DNA of 64,000 nucleotides from Palleronia salina (GTDB lineage: Bacteria; Pseudomonadota; Alphaproteobacteria; Rhodobacterales; Rhodobacteraceae): positions 1 to 64,000 of the forward strand of contig NZ_FQZA01000013.1 of the NCBI RefSeq assembly GCF_900141995.1. Reading direction: 5' to 3'. The position numbers and the translations under genes were made by a program. Numbering within the stretch: position 1 is the stretch's first letter; the number at the start of each line of letters is the position of its first letter. Shown here piece after piece: positions 36,827-46,054 of the stretch. Under the pieces are notes generated by a model. It did not search any database. It was not told the DNA's origin and saw nothing but the letters and a program-made list of their open reading frames with translations.

Positions 36827-37194
36827 CAGCGATCCTCCTCGCGCGGGGGCAGGGCGGCCTGCGCCTTCTTCGTCAGGCCGGCGCGCACCGTGTCGTAAGA
36901 CACCGCGATCCGGTGCCGCGCCTCGTCGGGGTCCAGGTCGGGCAGGTCCAGGTGCAGCCACGCGCCGCGGAAATAGGCGGGTTTGCGCCCCACGCCCGCG
37001 TCGATCAGCATCCGGGCGCTGTCACTGTCCGAACAGCGCAGGACGACGTGCCCGGTGTTCCGGTCGCGGGTTTCGGTGTGACTGAAACAGGCGAACATCT
37101 TGCCGCCGATCTTCCACGCGTCGAGTTCACCGGGGCCCGACAGCACGGCGCCGGGCAGGCGGGCGGCAATGGTGTCGATCTCGCCCCGGGTCAT
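36826..37194 (-). CDS. MmcQ/YjbR family protein
   Basis: This 122-residue soluble protein of the MmcQ/YjbR (CyaY-like fold) family shows the typical pattern: DAWKIGGKMFACFSHTE (~25-41), a middle segment with HVVLRCS, PAYFRGAWLHLDLPD and a C-terminal DTVRAGLTKKAQAAL. Proteins of this family have a double-wing DNA-binding-like fold of unknown function. Here it is wedged between two transporter permease genes with TGATG overlaps on both sides. It is therefore translated with them, which is unusual for this family. Confidence 0.82.
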   Translation of the reverse strand: MTRGEIDTIAARLPGAVLSGPGELDAWKIGGKMFACFSHTETRDRNTGHVVLRCSDSDSARMLIDAGVGRKPAYFRGAWLHLDLPDLDPDEARHRIAVSYDTVRAGLTKKAQAALPPREEDR

Positions 37195-38111
37195 CAGCGC
37201 CGCTCCTCGCGGTACATGGAGAACAGGAAGTAGGCGATGAAGCACAGCATGATAAGGAACAGCACCACCGCGATCGCAGCGCCATAGCCCATGCGGAACC
37301 CGTATTCCGACAACGCGACCTCGAACATGTAGAAGCTCAGCACGCGGCTCGACCCGAAAGGACCGCCCTGCGTCATGATCGAGATCAGGTCGAAACTGCG
37401 CAGCGCCCCGATGATGGTGACGACGAAGGCGATGAAGGTCGCGGGCTTCAGCTGCGGCAGAACGATGTGCCACAGCATCCGCCAGCCCTTGGCGTTGTCC
37501 AGCCGCCCGGCCTCGATCTGCTCGGGGTTCACGGCATTCAGGCCGGTGAGATACAGGATCATGCAATAGGCCGTCTGCGGCCAGAGACCGGCCAGGATGA
37601 TCCCGAAGGTCACGTAGCGGGGGTCGCCCAGCACGTTGATGGGCCCCGCGCCGAACCATCCCAGCATCACGTTCAGCAGCCCGAAGGCGGGATCGTAGAA
37701 CCAGGTGAAGACCAGGCCCACGACGACCTGGCTGATGACGAAGGGAAAGAAGAACAGCGACTTGTAGATGCGGATACCCGTCACCGTCTGGTTCAGGAAC
37801 AGCGCGATTCCCAGCCCCGCGGGGATGGCCAGCAGGTAGAGCAGCAGCCACCAGACATTGTTCTTCAGCGAGGTGTAGAAGGCCGGGTCATTGCCCAGCT
37901 CGCGGTAGTTCTCGAAGCCGACATAGGTCGGCTGACCAAGCCCGTCCCAGTCCTGCAGCGAGATGCCGAAGCTCTGGAAGATCGGGATGATGACGTAGAC
38001 CGCGAAGAACAGGACGCCCGGCGCCAGGAACAGGTAGGGCGTGATGGCGATCTGGTTGCGACGCCACCAAGACTTCCGGACGGTCGATTGCGGCAGGGCG
38101 GCTTGGGTCAT
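37194..38111 (-). CDS. Sugar ABC transporter permease (MalF/CUT1 type)
   Basis: This 305-residue inner-membrane protein has six helices (first at ~22-45, PYLFLAPGVLFFAVYVIIPI). The EAA loop EQIEAGRLDNAKGWRMLWHIVLPQL is at ~200-224. I prefer ATG 38111 with GAGG about nine bases upstream over the GTG at 38120. It is the first permease after the binding-protein gene and follows a 134-bp spacer with three tandem hairpins. It forms a galactoside importer with the MalG-like permease and probably the plus-strand MalK-type ATPase. Confidence 0.92.
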   Translation of the reverse strand: MTQAALPQSTVRKSWWRRNQIAITPYLFLAPGVLFFAVYVIIPIFQSFGISLQDWDGLGQPTYVGFENYRELGNDPAFYTSLKNNVWWLLLYLLAIPAGLGIALFLNQTVTGIRIYKSLFFFPFVISQVVVGLVFTWFYDPAFGLLNVMLGWFGAGPINVLGDPRYVTFGIILAGLWPQTAYCMILYLTGLNAVNPEQIEAGRLDNAKGWRMLWHIVLPQLKPATFIAFVVTIIGALRSFDLISIMTQGGPFGSSRVLSFYMFEVALSEYGFRMGYGAAIAVVLFLIMLCFIAYFLFSMYREERR

Positions 38112-38160
38112 CGGGGGCACCTCGGTCGGACGGGCGGCAGGGCGTCGGGGACACCCTGGA

Positions 38161-38238
38161 GGAGATTATCCGCGATAATCTCCGGATTTTCATCCCGGAT
38201 GAAAATGGCGCGGGGCGGGAGCCGTGACCCCCGCCCCG
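38161..38238 (-). other. Three tandem hairpins between binding-protein and permease genes
   Basis: Hairpin A has 10-bp arms GGAGATTATC/GATAATCTCC (38161-38170, 38174-38183). Hairpin B has 9-bp arms ATTTTCATC/GATGAAAAT (38186-38194, 38198-38206). Hairpin C has 9-bp arms CGGGGCGGG/CCCGCCCCG (38211-38219, 38230-38238). All stems are perfect; A and B have 3-nt loops. They lie just after the binding-protein stop on its strand. The likely role is mRNA stabilisation and reduced read-through into the permeases. Confidence 0.7.
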
Positions 38239-38245
38239 CCACGCG

Positions 38246-39508
38246 TCACTTGTCGTAGATCCGGCCGGTGGCCTGCTCGAGCCGCTGGAGGATGTTGTCC
38301 AGCTGGTCCGGCTGCACCATGAACTGCTGGAAGCCTTCCATGGCGACCTTTGCCATCTCGGCCGGGGCGTCGCGGTCGAAGAACTGCGCCACGCCGCCCG
38401 GCGCGTTGGACGACAGCACCTCGAAGCCCTGTTGCAGGAACTTGTCGTCGCCCACCGACGCCTGGCTGTTTATCGGCAGCTGGCCCAGCGCGTCGCTGGC
38501 GTTGATCCGGGTCTGCACCTCGGGCGAGGTCACGTATTTCAGGAAGGCCTTGCCCGCCTCGGGGTTGCTGGCCTGCGCGGGCACGTGGAACGTGTCGGTC
38601 GGCGCGTCCTCGGCCAGCTCCACGTCCGGGTTGATGGCCGGGAACTGGTAGTAGTCCAGCTGGTCGTCCGACAGCCCGGCCTCGCGCAGCGGCGCCACGG
38701 CGAAGTTGCCCATCAGGTAGGCGGCCGCTTCTCCGTTGACCATGAAGGGCAGCGCCTCCTGCCAGGAATAGGCGGTGTGGTTGTCCACGAAGGCGCCCAT
38801 GTCGATGAGCTCGCGCCAGTTGGCGAAGGTCTGGCGCACGCCGTCATCGGTCCACGGGATCTCGCCCGCGGTCAGCTGCATGTGGTAGTCGTAGCCGTTG
38901 GTGCGCATGTTGAGGTAGTCGAACCAGCCGCCGGCGGTCCACAAGAACTTGGTGCCGATGGTGAAGCACTTGATGCCGTTATCCAGCAGCGTCTGGCAGT
39001 TGGACTTCAGCGTTTCCCAGTCCTGCGGCTCTTCCAGCCCGTACTCGTCATACAGGTCCGCGCGGTAATAGACGCCCCACTGGTAATAGGTGTAGGGCAC
39101 GCCCCACTGCTTGTCGTCCATGGTCATGGCCGACTTGGTCGAGGCGAGGTTCTCGCTCATCTCGCCTTCCCAGATGTCGCTGACGTCCATGAACAGGCCC
39201 GCGTCCACGTAGGGGGCCATGCGGTTGCCGGCGTACCAGTTGGCCACGTCGGGGGCGTTCGCGGTCAGGAAGTTGCGGATCTGCGTCTTGTAGGCCTCGC
39301 GGTCGATGACCGTGAGCTCGATGTTCAGGTCCGGATGCATCTCGCCGAACTCGGCCACGAGGCCTTCCATGACCGCGCGCGGCGCCGGGTTCGACATGTC
39401 GGAAAAGATGACCAGATCGCCCGAGAGCGATTCGTGTTCGGCGGCGAACGCATGGCCGCCGGCGACGAGTCCCGCCACCGCGACCGAGGCCTTCAGTGTC
39501 TTCAGCAT
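38246..39508 (-). CDS. Sugar ABC transporter substrate-binding protein (CUT1, SBP family 1)
   Basis: This 420-residue periplasmic protein has a signal peptide ending near AFA-AEHE (~23) and family 1 binding-protein motifs (GDLVIFSDMSNP, NAPDVANWYAGNRMAPYVDAG, WGVPYTYYQWGVYYR). The aromatic residues YTYYQW and WTAGGWFDYL suit sugar stacking. I chose ATG 39508 with GGGAGGAA upstream. It heads the galactoside operon and would capture oligosaccharides later cut by the GH36 and GH42 enzymes. Its promoter region is shared with the divergent IclR gene. Confidence 0.92.
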   Translation of the reverse strand: MLKTLKASVAVAGLVAGGHAFAAEHESLSGDLVIFSDMSNPAPRAVMEGLVAEFGEMHPDLNIELTVIDREAYKTQIRNFLTANAPDVANWYAGNRMAPYVDAGLFMDVSDIWEGEMSENLASTKSAMTMDDKQWGVPYTYYQWGVYYRADLYDEYGLEEPQDWETLKSNCQTLLDNGIKCFTIGTKFLWTAGGWFDYLNMRTNGYDYHMQLTAGEIPWTDDGVRQTFANWRELIDMGAFVDNHTAYSWQEALPFMVNGEAAAYLMGNFAVAPLREAGLSDDQLDYYQFPAINPDVELAEDAPTDTFHVPAQASNPEAGKAFLKYVTSPEVQTRINASDALGQLPINSQASVGDDKFLQQGFEVLSSNAPGGVAQFFDRDAPAEMAKVAMEGFQQFMVQPDQLDNILQRLEQATGRIYDK

Positions 39509-39530
39509 GTTAAGAATTCCTCCCGAAAAC

Positions 39531-39569
39531 GGTTTCATTATTTGAAACCTTGTTTTGCATATTGAAAAC
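39531..39569. promoter_or_regulatory. Probable IclR operator in the divergent promoter region
   Basis: GGTTTCA-TTATT-TGAAACC (39531-39549) is a perfect 7-bp-arm palindrome. It is followed by a related imperfect copy, GTTTT-GCATATTG-AAAAC (39552-39569). The AT-rich, TTTCA/TGAAA-type palindrome resembles operators of IclR-family regulators, and an IclR gene starts 70 bp away. The binding-protein gene starts at 39508 on the other side, so one regulator could control both. Confidence 0.6.
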
Positions 39570-39642
39570 TGTGCGGCAGCCGGATTACGTTGTCAACAGC
39601 CCGATCCGCCCGAGCGGGGCGGTGCCGATGACGGGGAGGAAC

Positions 39643-40446
39643 ATGGCCGAAGCGCGCGACGGAACGGTAGGCAAGGCGCTGGACGTGCTCGACCGGGTGG
39701 CGGCCGCGGGCGGCCCGGTGCGGTTTTCGGACCTGCTCGAGGATGGGCCCTATCCCAAGGCGACGCTGTATCGGCTTCTGCAGACGCTGACCTCGCAGGG
39801 GATGCTGAGCCACGATGCCGAGCTGGGGACCTACACGCTGGGCGTGCGGCTGGTGCGCCTGGCCCACAAGGCGTGGTCGCAGGCGTCGCTGGCACCGGTG
39901 GCGCATGAATGGCTCGACCGGCTGTCGCGCGAAACCGGCGAGGCGGTGCACCTGGCGCAGCTGGACGGCGCGCAGGTGCTTTACGTCGACAAGGTCAACA
40001 CCGCGCTGCGGGTCGACATGTTCTCGGCCACGGGCCGGGTGGGGCCGTCCTATTGCACCGGGTTGGGCAAGGCGATGCTGGCCTTCCTGCCCGACGCCGA
40101 ACTGGACCAGGCGCTGGGCCAGCAGAGTTATCACCGCTTCACCGACGCAACGCTGACGTCGCCCGAAGCGCTAAGGGCCGAGCTCGCCCACATCCGCGAG
40201 GCCGGTGTCGCCTACGATCGCGAGGAGCACGAGCCCGGGATCATCTGCATCGCGACGCCGATCCTCAGCCGCGGGGGCCGCATCCTGGGCGGCCTGTCGA
40301 TCACGTCGACCACCGCGCGCCGCAGCCTCGACGACCTGTCGCAGCTTGCGCCGCTGCTGCTGGACACCCGCGCCAAGATCGAAAGCGACATCCACGCCTG
40401 GCGTTTTCCCGAGGACGGCCCGCGGCTGCGGACCGTGCCAACCTGA
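39643..40446 (+). CDS. IclR-family transcriptional regulator
   Basis: This 267-residue regulator has a winged helix at ~8-70 (VGKALDVLDRVAAAGGPVRFSDLL, KATLYRLLQTLTSQGML) and an effector domain at ~85-260 (LRVDMFSATGRVGPSYCTGLGKAMLAFLP and YDREEHEPGIICIATPI). I chose the ATG at 39643 behind GGGGAGGA. An in-frame ATG at 39628 would add five residues. It is divergent from the galactoside binding-protein gene and upstream of the transporter ATPase gene, so it is the likely local regulator. Confidence 0.9.
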   Translation: MAEARDGTVGKALDVLDRVAAAGGPVRFSDLLEDGPYPKATLYRLLQTLTSQGMLSHDAELGTYTLGVRLVRLAHKAWSQASLAPVAHEWLDRLSRETGEAVHLAQLDGAQVLYVDKVNTALRVDMFSATGRVGPSYCTGLGKAMLAFLPDAELDQALGQQSYHRFTDATLTSPEALRAELAHIREAGVAYDREEHEPGIICIATPILSRGGRILGGLSITSTTARRSLDDLSQLAPLLLDTRAKIESDIHAWRFPEDGPRLRTVPT

Positions 40447-40468
40447 ACCACCAACGAGAGGGGTCGCC

Positions 40469-41524
<1,056 letters not shown>

Positions 41525-41596
41525 AAGCGCGACGACGCCCGATCCCGGGCTGGCCGCTTCGCGGGGCGCCTTGAAGGGCCACGGGCGTCCGGCGCG

Positions 41597-42472
41597 TCAG
41601 GCGGCGGATTGACCGTAGTATAGGCCAACCACGTGTTCGGCCTCGGCAAAGAACAGCCAGCGTTGCGCCAGCATCCCGACGACATGGCTGATCACCGCGA
41701 CCGCGGCGAGCCAATGGCTGAACGGCAGCAGAAGCAACAGGGCGGGCAGGGCGAAGGCGAGGACCAGGACCAGCGTCCGCAACGTCACCCGGTGCTTGCG
41801 CCCGACACGGAACACCATTTCGCGCGTCAGGTAGTTGCCCCCGGTATGGGGCGGCTCGAACAGGCGGACCCGGCCACGGCCGCCCAGCCCGGTCGCGGTG
41901 CCAATGGTCGTGCCCGACTTGGCCAGCGCCGCGTCGCCCCGCCTCCACGCCAGCATCTGCAGCGCGGCCATGACGATCAGCAGGACCACGGTCCAGCTGA
42001 CGCGGCCCGACAGCAACGCCCCGGCCGTGATGGCATAGCCCAGGAACAGCAGCGGGGTCGTCGGCTGGTGCCAGCGCGGCACGGTCTTCAGCTGCGCGTA
42101 GATCATCGCGGTCGATCCGACGGTGCCCAGGCACAGCACCGCGCCCAGCCAGCCCAGGGGTGCGAGCCTGAGGCCGGGCATCGCCAGCAGCGCGTAAAGC
42201 CCCATGACCGCCAGGGCGGCCACGGCGACCCACGCCTCGCGGCTCAGCCACGATGTGCGCCACTGGGTGAACGCCTTCAGCGCGCGTTCCGGGTGGCCCA
42301 GGTGCAGGGTCGACGACAGCAGGCCCGCGCCGGTCAGCGCGAAGGCCAGGGCGAAGAAGATCAGCCCGGTCAGCCCTTCCGTCGGCGCAAGTCCGAGGCC
42401 CAAGAAGGCCAGCAAGCCCAGGCCAAGCCCTGACAGGGTCGAGAAGAAGATCAGCGACGGCGCGGGATGCAT
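41597..42472 (-). CDS. soeC: Sulfite dehydrogenase membrane subunit (SoeC/DmsC family)
   Basis: This 291-residue NrfD/DmsC-like integral membrane protein has about eight helices. The DmsC motifs are SSTLHLGHPERALKAFTQWRTSWLSREAW (~44-72) and a C-terminal quinol-site region. It anchors SoeAB to the cytoplasmic face of the inner membrane and passes electrons to quinone. Its start lies one base after the soeB stop. DmsC alone would suit several enzymes; the neighbouring xsc makes sulfite oxidation the best assignment. Confidence 0.82.
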   Translation of the reverse strand: MHPAPSLIFFSTLSGLGLGLLAFLGLGLAPTEGLTGLIFFALAFALTGAGLLSSTLHLGHPERALKAFTQWRTSWLSREAWVAVAALAVMGLYALLAMPGLRLAPLGWLGAVLCLGTVGSTAMIYAQLKTVPRWHQPTTPLLFLGYAITAGALLSGRVSWTVVLLIVMAALQMLAWRRGDAALAKSGTTIGTATGLGGRGRVRLFEPPHTGGNYLTREMVFRVGRKHRVTLRTLVLVLAFALPALLLLLPFSHWLAAVAVISHVVGMLAQRWLFFAEAEHVVGLYYGQSAA

Positions 42473-42473
42473 G

Positions 42474-43211
42474 TCAGAGCCGCTCCAAGGCGCGGTCGAG
42501 CCAGCCGAGGAAACCTTTCGGCCCCTCGTCCACACGCTCGAGGAAGGGGGCCAGCACGTCGATCTCGTCCCGCGGGCGGGGGGTCAGGTACTTGTTCACC
42601 GGCTTCGTCTCCTGCTCGGGCATCAGGTCCATGCCGCCGCGCGCCGCGACCAGCTGGCTCACGTCGCTGTCGGGATCGGCGAGGTCGCCGAAATGGCGCG
42701 CCCCGGCGGGACAGGTGCGCACGCAGGCGGGCACGCGATCCTCTTCCGGAAGCGCCTCGTTGTAGATCCGGTCGACGCAGAGCGTGCATTTCTTCATCAC
42801 GCCTTCGATCGGGTCCATCTCGCGCGCGCCGTAGGGGCAGGCCCAGGCGCAGAGGCCGCAACCGATGCAGTCGGTCTCGTTCACCAGGACGATGCCGTCC
42901 TCGACCCGTTTGTAGGACGCACCCGTAGGACAGACGGTAACGCAGGGCGCGTCGTCGCAATGCAGGCAGGACTTGGGGAAATGCACGGTCTGGGCCGCGC
43001 CCTCGTCCGGCTGCACTTCGAAGCTGTGGATGCGGTTCAGGAACGCGCCCGACGGCGCCGCGCCGTAAGCGTCGTCATCGCCCAAGGGGGCGCCGTAGTT
43101 CTGGGTGTTCCAGCCCTTGCAGGCCGTGACGCAGGCATGGCAGCCGACACAGGTGTCGAGGTCGATCACCAGGCCCAGCTTGCGCTCGGTCGTCTCGGGC
43201 AGCGCGGTCAT
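42474..43211 (-). CDS. soeB: Sulfite dehydrogenase iron-sulfur subunit (SoeB)
   Basis: This 245-residue ferredoxin-like subunit has four [4Fe-4S] motifs: CVGCHACVTAC (~21-31), CLHCDDAPCVTVCPTG, CIGCGLCAWACPYG and CTLCVDR with CVRTCPAGAR. It carries electrons from the molybdenum subunit to the SoeC membrane anchor. It starts in an ATGA overlap with soeA. It lacks a signal peptide, consistent with a cytoplasmic complex. Confidence 0.88.
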   Translation of the reverse strand: MTALPETTERKLGLVIDLDTCVGCHACVTACKGWNTQNYGAPLGDDDAYGAAPSGAFLNRIHSFEVQPDEGAAQTVHFPKSCLHCDDAPCVTVCPTGASYKRVEDGIVLVNETDCIGCGLCAWACPYGAREMDPIEGVMKKCTLCVDRIYNEALPEEDRVPACVRTCPAGARHFGDLADPDSDVSQLVAARGGMDLMPEQETKPVNKYLTPRPRDEIDVLAPFLERVDEGPKGFLGWLDRALERL

Positions 43212-46045
43212 GGCTTCACCTGCTGCGCCACGCGGTGCGGGCCGCGGCCCACCGGGCTGCCCTGACGGCCCGTGTCGGGATAGGACTGCTTCGGCGCCGG
43301 CACCTTCTCGACCTTCACCCGCAGGTCGAACCAGGCCGCCTGGCCCGTCACCGGATCGCTGTTCGACCAGCGCAGACCGTCGCCCTTCGGCGGCAGCAAC
43401 TCGTGAATCAGGTGGTTCAGCAGGAAGCCATTCTTCGCCTCGGGCGCGTCGTCGTCCAGCGCCCATGCCCCGCGCCGCTTGCCGATGGCGTTCCAGGTCC
43501 AGATCGTGTTGCGGTTCAGAGCCGCCTGGTGCGCCACGGGAACGGTGATCTCGCCATGCTGCGAGGTGACGCGCGCCCAGTCGCCTGCTTGGAAACCGTG
43601 TTTCTCCCACAATTCCGTGGGCAGATACATGGGATTATGCCCGTGGATTTGCCGCAGCCAGGCGTTCTGGCTGCCCCAGCTGTGATACATGGCGGCCGGG
43701 CGCTGGGTCAGGGCATGGATCGGGTATTCGACCGGGTCGGCGTGGCCGTCCTCCAGCGGCGGATACCAGATCGGCAACGGATCGAGCGTGGTCTTGATGC
43801 GTGCCCGCAGGTGATCGGGGGGCTGGCGATGGCCATGCCCCTCGGCCGCCAGTTGGAACCGGCGCAACGGCTCGGACCAGAGCGAGAAGAGGTAGGGCGT
43901 CGCCTTGTCGAACAGCCCGATATCGACCGCCCATTCCTGGTAGGCCATGTTCCACGGTTTGAAATACTGCGCGTTTTCGGGGACGTGCTCCATCCAGAAG
44001 CCGCCATTGGCGATATAGGCGTCGATCTGCCCCGCGTTGGGCGTGCCGCGCCCGTGGGTCAGACCCTTTTCGCCCACGCGCCACCCGGCCAGCGGCCCCA
44101 CCCCGGGCCGCCGTTCGTGGTTCACCATGTAATCGGCGTAGTCCTGGAATTTCGCGCTACCGTCGTCGTTCACGAACCCCGGCAGGCCCAGCCGGGCGCC
44201 CAGGTCCACGAGGACCGACTGGAAACCGCGCACGTCGCGGTCGGGCGCGACCACGGGCCAGCGGATCGCGTCGGCGACGGCGTCGGCCTCGCAGATCGGC
44301 CGGTCCAGCAGCGAGATGCAGTCGTGCCGTTCCAGGTAGGTGGTGTCCGGCAGCACCAGGTCGGCATAGGCCACCATCTCGGACGAATAGGCGTCCGAGT
44401 AGATGATGTTGGGGATGACGTAGTCGCCGTTCTCGTCGGTGTCGGTCAGCAACTCCATGACGCGCCCGGTGCTCATGGACGAGTTCCACGCCATGTTCGC
44501 CATGTATAGAAACAGCGTGTCGATCGGGTAGGGGTCGCCCGCATGCGCGTTCGAGATGACCATGTGCATCATGCCATGCGCGCTCATGGGATTTTCCCAG
44601 GTAAACGCCTTGTCGATGCGCGCCGGGCTGCCGTCCTCCTTCAGGCACAGGTCGTCGGGCCCCTGCACGAAGCCCAGGTGCGGTCCGTCCAGCGGCTGAC
44701 CCGGTGTCACTCCGCAGTGCGGTTTCGGGTGCGCGGTCGCGGGCTTGGGGTAGGGCGGTTTGAACCGGAAGCCGCCGGGCGCCTCGACGCTGCCCAGCAG
44801 GATCTGGAGAAGATGCAGCGCGCGGGCGGTCTGGAACCCGTTGGAATGGGCGCTGATGCCGCGCATGGCGTGAAAGCTCACGGGCCGCGCGCGCATGCTC
44901 CGGTGGGTCTCGCCGCGGAAGTCCGTCCACGCGCGATCCAGTTCGAACGACTTGTCGAAGGCGGCATGGGCCAGTTCGGCGGCGATGGCCTCGATCCGCT
45001 CGGGCGCGATGCCGCAGGAGGGGCCCACCACCTCGGGCGCGTAGGCATGGTCGAGATAGCGCTCGGCGATGTGCTGGAACACGCTGCGGTGGGTCAGCCC
45101 CGCGCGGCGCAGCTTGCCGGCAAGGTCCGGGTGCACCCCCTTCGCGTCGAACGACGCTGGTTTGCCGGTGGCGCGATCCATGACCAGCGCCCGCCCGTTG
45201 TCGTCCGTCAGCAAGAGCCCGTGCTCGGGCGATTTCGGATCCTCGTTCACCAGCACCGGCGCGTTGGTGAACCGCGCGAGGTAGTCGAGGTCGATCTTGC
45301 CCGCACGCAGCAGGCAGTGGATCAGCGACAGGATGAACAGCCCGTCGGTGCCCGGCGTGATGCCCACCCACTCGTCGGCCACGGCATTGTAGCCCGTGCG
45401 CACCGGGTTCACGCCGATGACCTTCACGCCGCGGGCCTTCAGCCGGCCAAGGCCCATCTTGATCGGGTTGCTGTCGTGATCCTCGGCCACGCCGAAGATC
45501 ATGAACAGCTCGGTCCGCTCCCAGTCGGGCTGGCCGAATTCCCAGAACGCCCCGCCCATGGTGTAGATGCCGGCGGCCGCCATGTTGACGCTGCAAAAGC
45601 CACCATGTGCGGCGTAGTTGGGCGTGCCGTAGGCCTGCGCCCAGAAGCTGGTGAAGCTCTGCGACTGGTCGCGCCCGGTGAAGAAGGCCAGCTTCTCCGG
45701 TGCCGTCTTGCGTAGTGGCCCGAGCCGGTCGGTCACCATCTGCAGCGCCTCGTCCCAGCCGATTTCCTCGAACTGGCCCGAACCGCGCGGGCCCGTGCGC
45801 TTCAGCGGCGCGCGGAGCCGGGCGGGCGACAGGTGCTGCATGATCCCCGCGCTGCCCTTGGCGCACAGCACGCCGCGGTTCACCGGGTGGTCGCGGTTGC
45901 CCTCGATATAGGCGACCCGCTCGGTGCCCTCGGCGTCCTTTTTCAGGTGGACGTCGATGCCGCAGCGGCAGGCGCACATGTAGCAGGTGGTCTTGGCGAC
46001 CCGGTCGCCGGGCTTCGGGTGCAGGTCGATCTTGGGCGTTGTCAT
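43208..46045 (-). CDS. soeA: Sulfite dehydrogenase molybdopterin subunit (SoeA)
   Basis: This 945-residue molybdopterin oxidoreductase of the DMSO reductase superfamily has an N-terminal [4Fe-4S] site from Cys21, Cys24, Cys28 and Cys61. It has bis-MGD-binding segments such as FFTGRDQSQSF, IFGVAEDHDSNPIK and a C-terminal dinucleotide-binding domain. No Tat signal is present, which separates it from periplasmic DmsA/PsrA/TtrA and agrees with the cytoplasmic SoeABC that oxidises sulfite to sulfate. It sits 9 bp downstream of ackA in the taurine gene strand, where sulfite from Xsc must be removed. Confidence 0.85.
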   Translation of the reverse strand: MTTPKIDLHPKPGDRVAKTTCYMCACRCGIDVHLKKDAEGTERVAYIEGNRDHPVNRGVLCAKGSAGIMQHLSPARLRAPLKRTGPRGSGQFEEIGWDEALQMVTDRLGPLRKTAPEKLAFFTGRDQSQSFTSFWAQAYGTPNYAAHGGFCSVNMAAAGIYTMGGAFWEFGQPDWERTELFMIFGVAEDHDSNPIKMGLGRLKARGVKVIGVNPVRTGYNAVADEWVGITPGTDGLFILSLIHCLLRAGKIDLDYLARFTNAPVLVNEDPKSPEHGLLLTDDNGRALVMDRATGKPASFDAKGVHPDLAGKLRRAGLTHRSVFQHIAERYLDHAYAPEVVGPSCGIAPERIEAIAAELAHAAFDKSFELDRAWTDFRGETHRSMRARPVSFHAMRGISAHSNGFQTARALHLLQILLGSVEAPGGFRFKPPYPKPATAHPKPHCGVTPGQPLDGPHLGFVQGPDDLCLKEDGSPARIDKAFTWENPMSAHGMMHMVISNAHAGDPYPIDTLFLYMANMAWNSSMSTGRVMELLTDTDENGDYVIPNIIYSDAYSSEMVAYADLVLPDTTYLERHDCISLLDRPICEADAVADAIRWPVVAPDRDVRGFQSVLVDLGARLGLPGFVNDDGSAKFQDYADYMVNHERRPGVGPLAGWRVGEKGLTHGRGTPNAGQIDAYIANGGFWMEHVPENAQYFKPWNMAYQEWAVDIGLFDKATPYLFSLWSEPLRRFQLAAEGHGHRQPPDHLRARIKTTLDPLPIWYPPLEDGHADPVEYPIHALTQRPAAMYHSWGSQNAWLRQIHGHNPMYLPTELWEKHGFQAGDWARVTSQHGEITVPVAHQAALNRNTIWTWNAIGKRRGAWALDDDAPEAKNGFLLNHLIHELLPPKGDGLRWSNSDPVTGQAAWFDLRVKVEKVPAPKQSYPDTGRQGSPVGRGPHRVAQQVKP

Positions 46046-46054
46046 GGCGTCACC

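Noticed and set aside
41534-41547. Terminator after the MalK-type gene
   Set aside because: GCCCG-ATC-CCGGGC can pair, but the stem is short and there is no T-run, so I did not list it as a terminator.
43208-46045. Reading soeABC as dimethyl sulfoxide or polysulfide reductase
   Set aside because: The molybdenum subunit has no Tat signal and the genes follow xsc-ackA, where sulfite is formed. The cytoplasmic sulfite dehydrogenase assignment fits better, though a phylogeny would be decisive.
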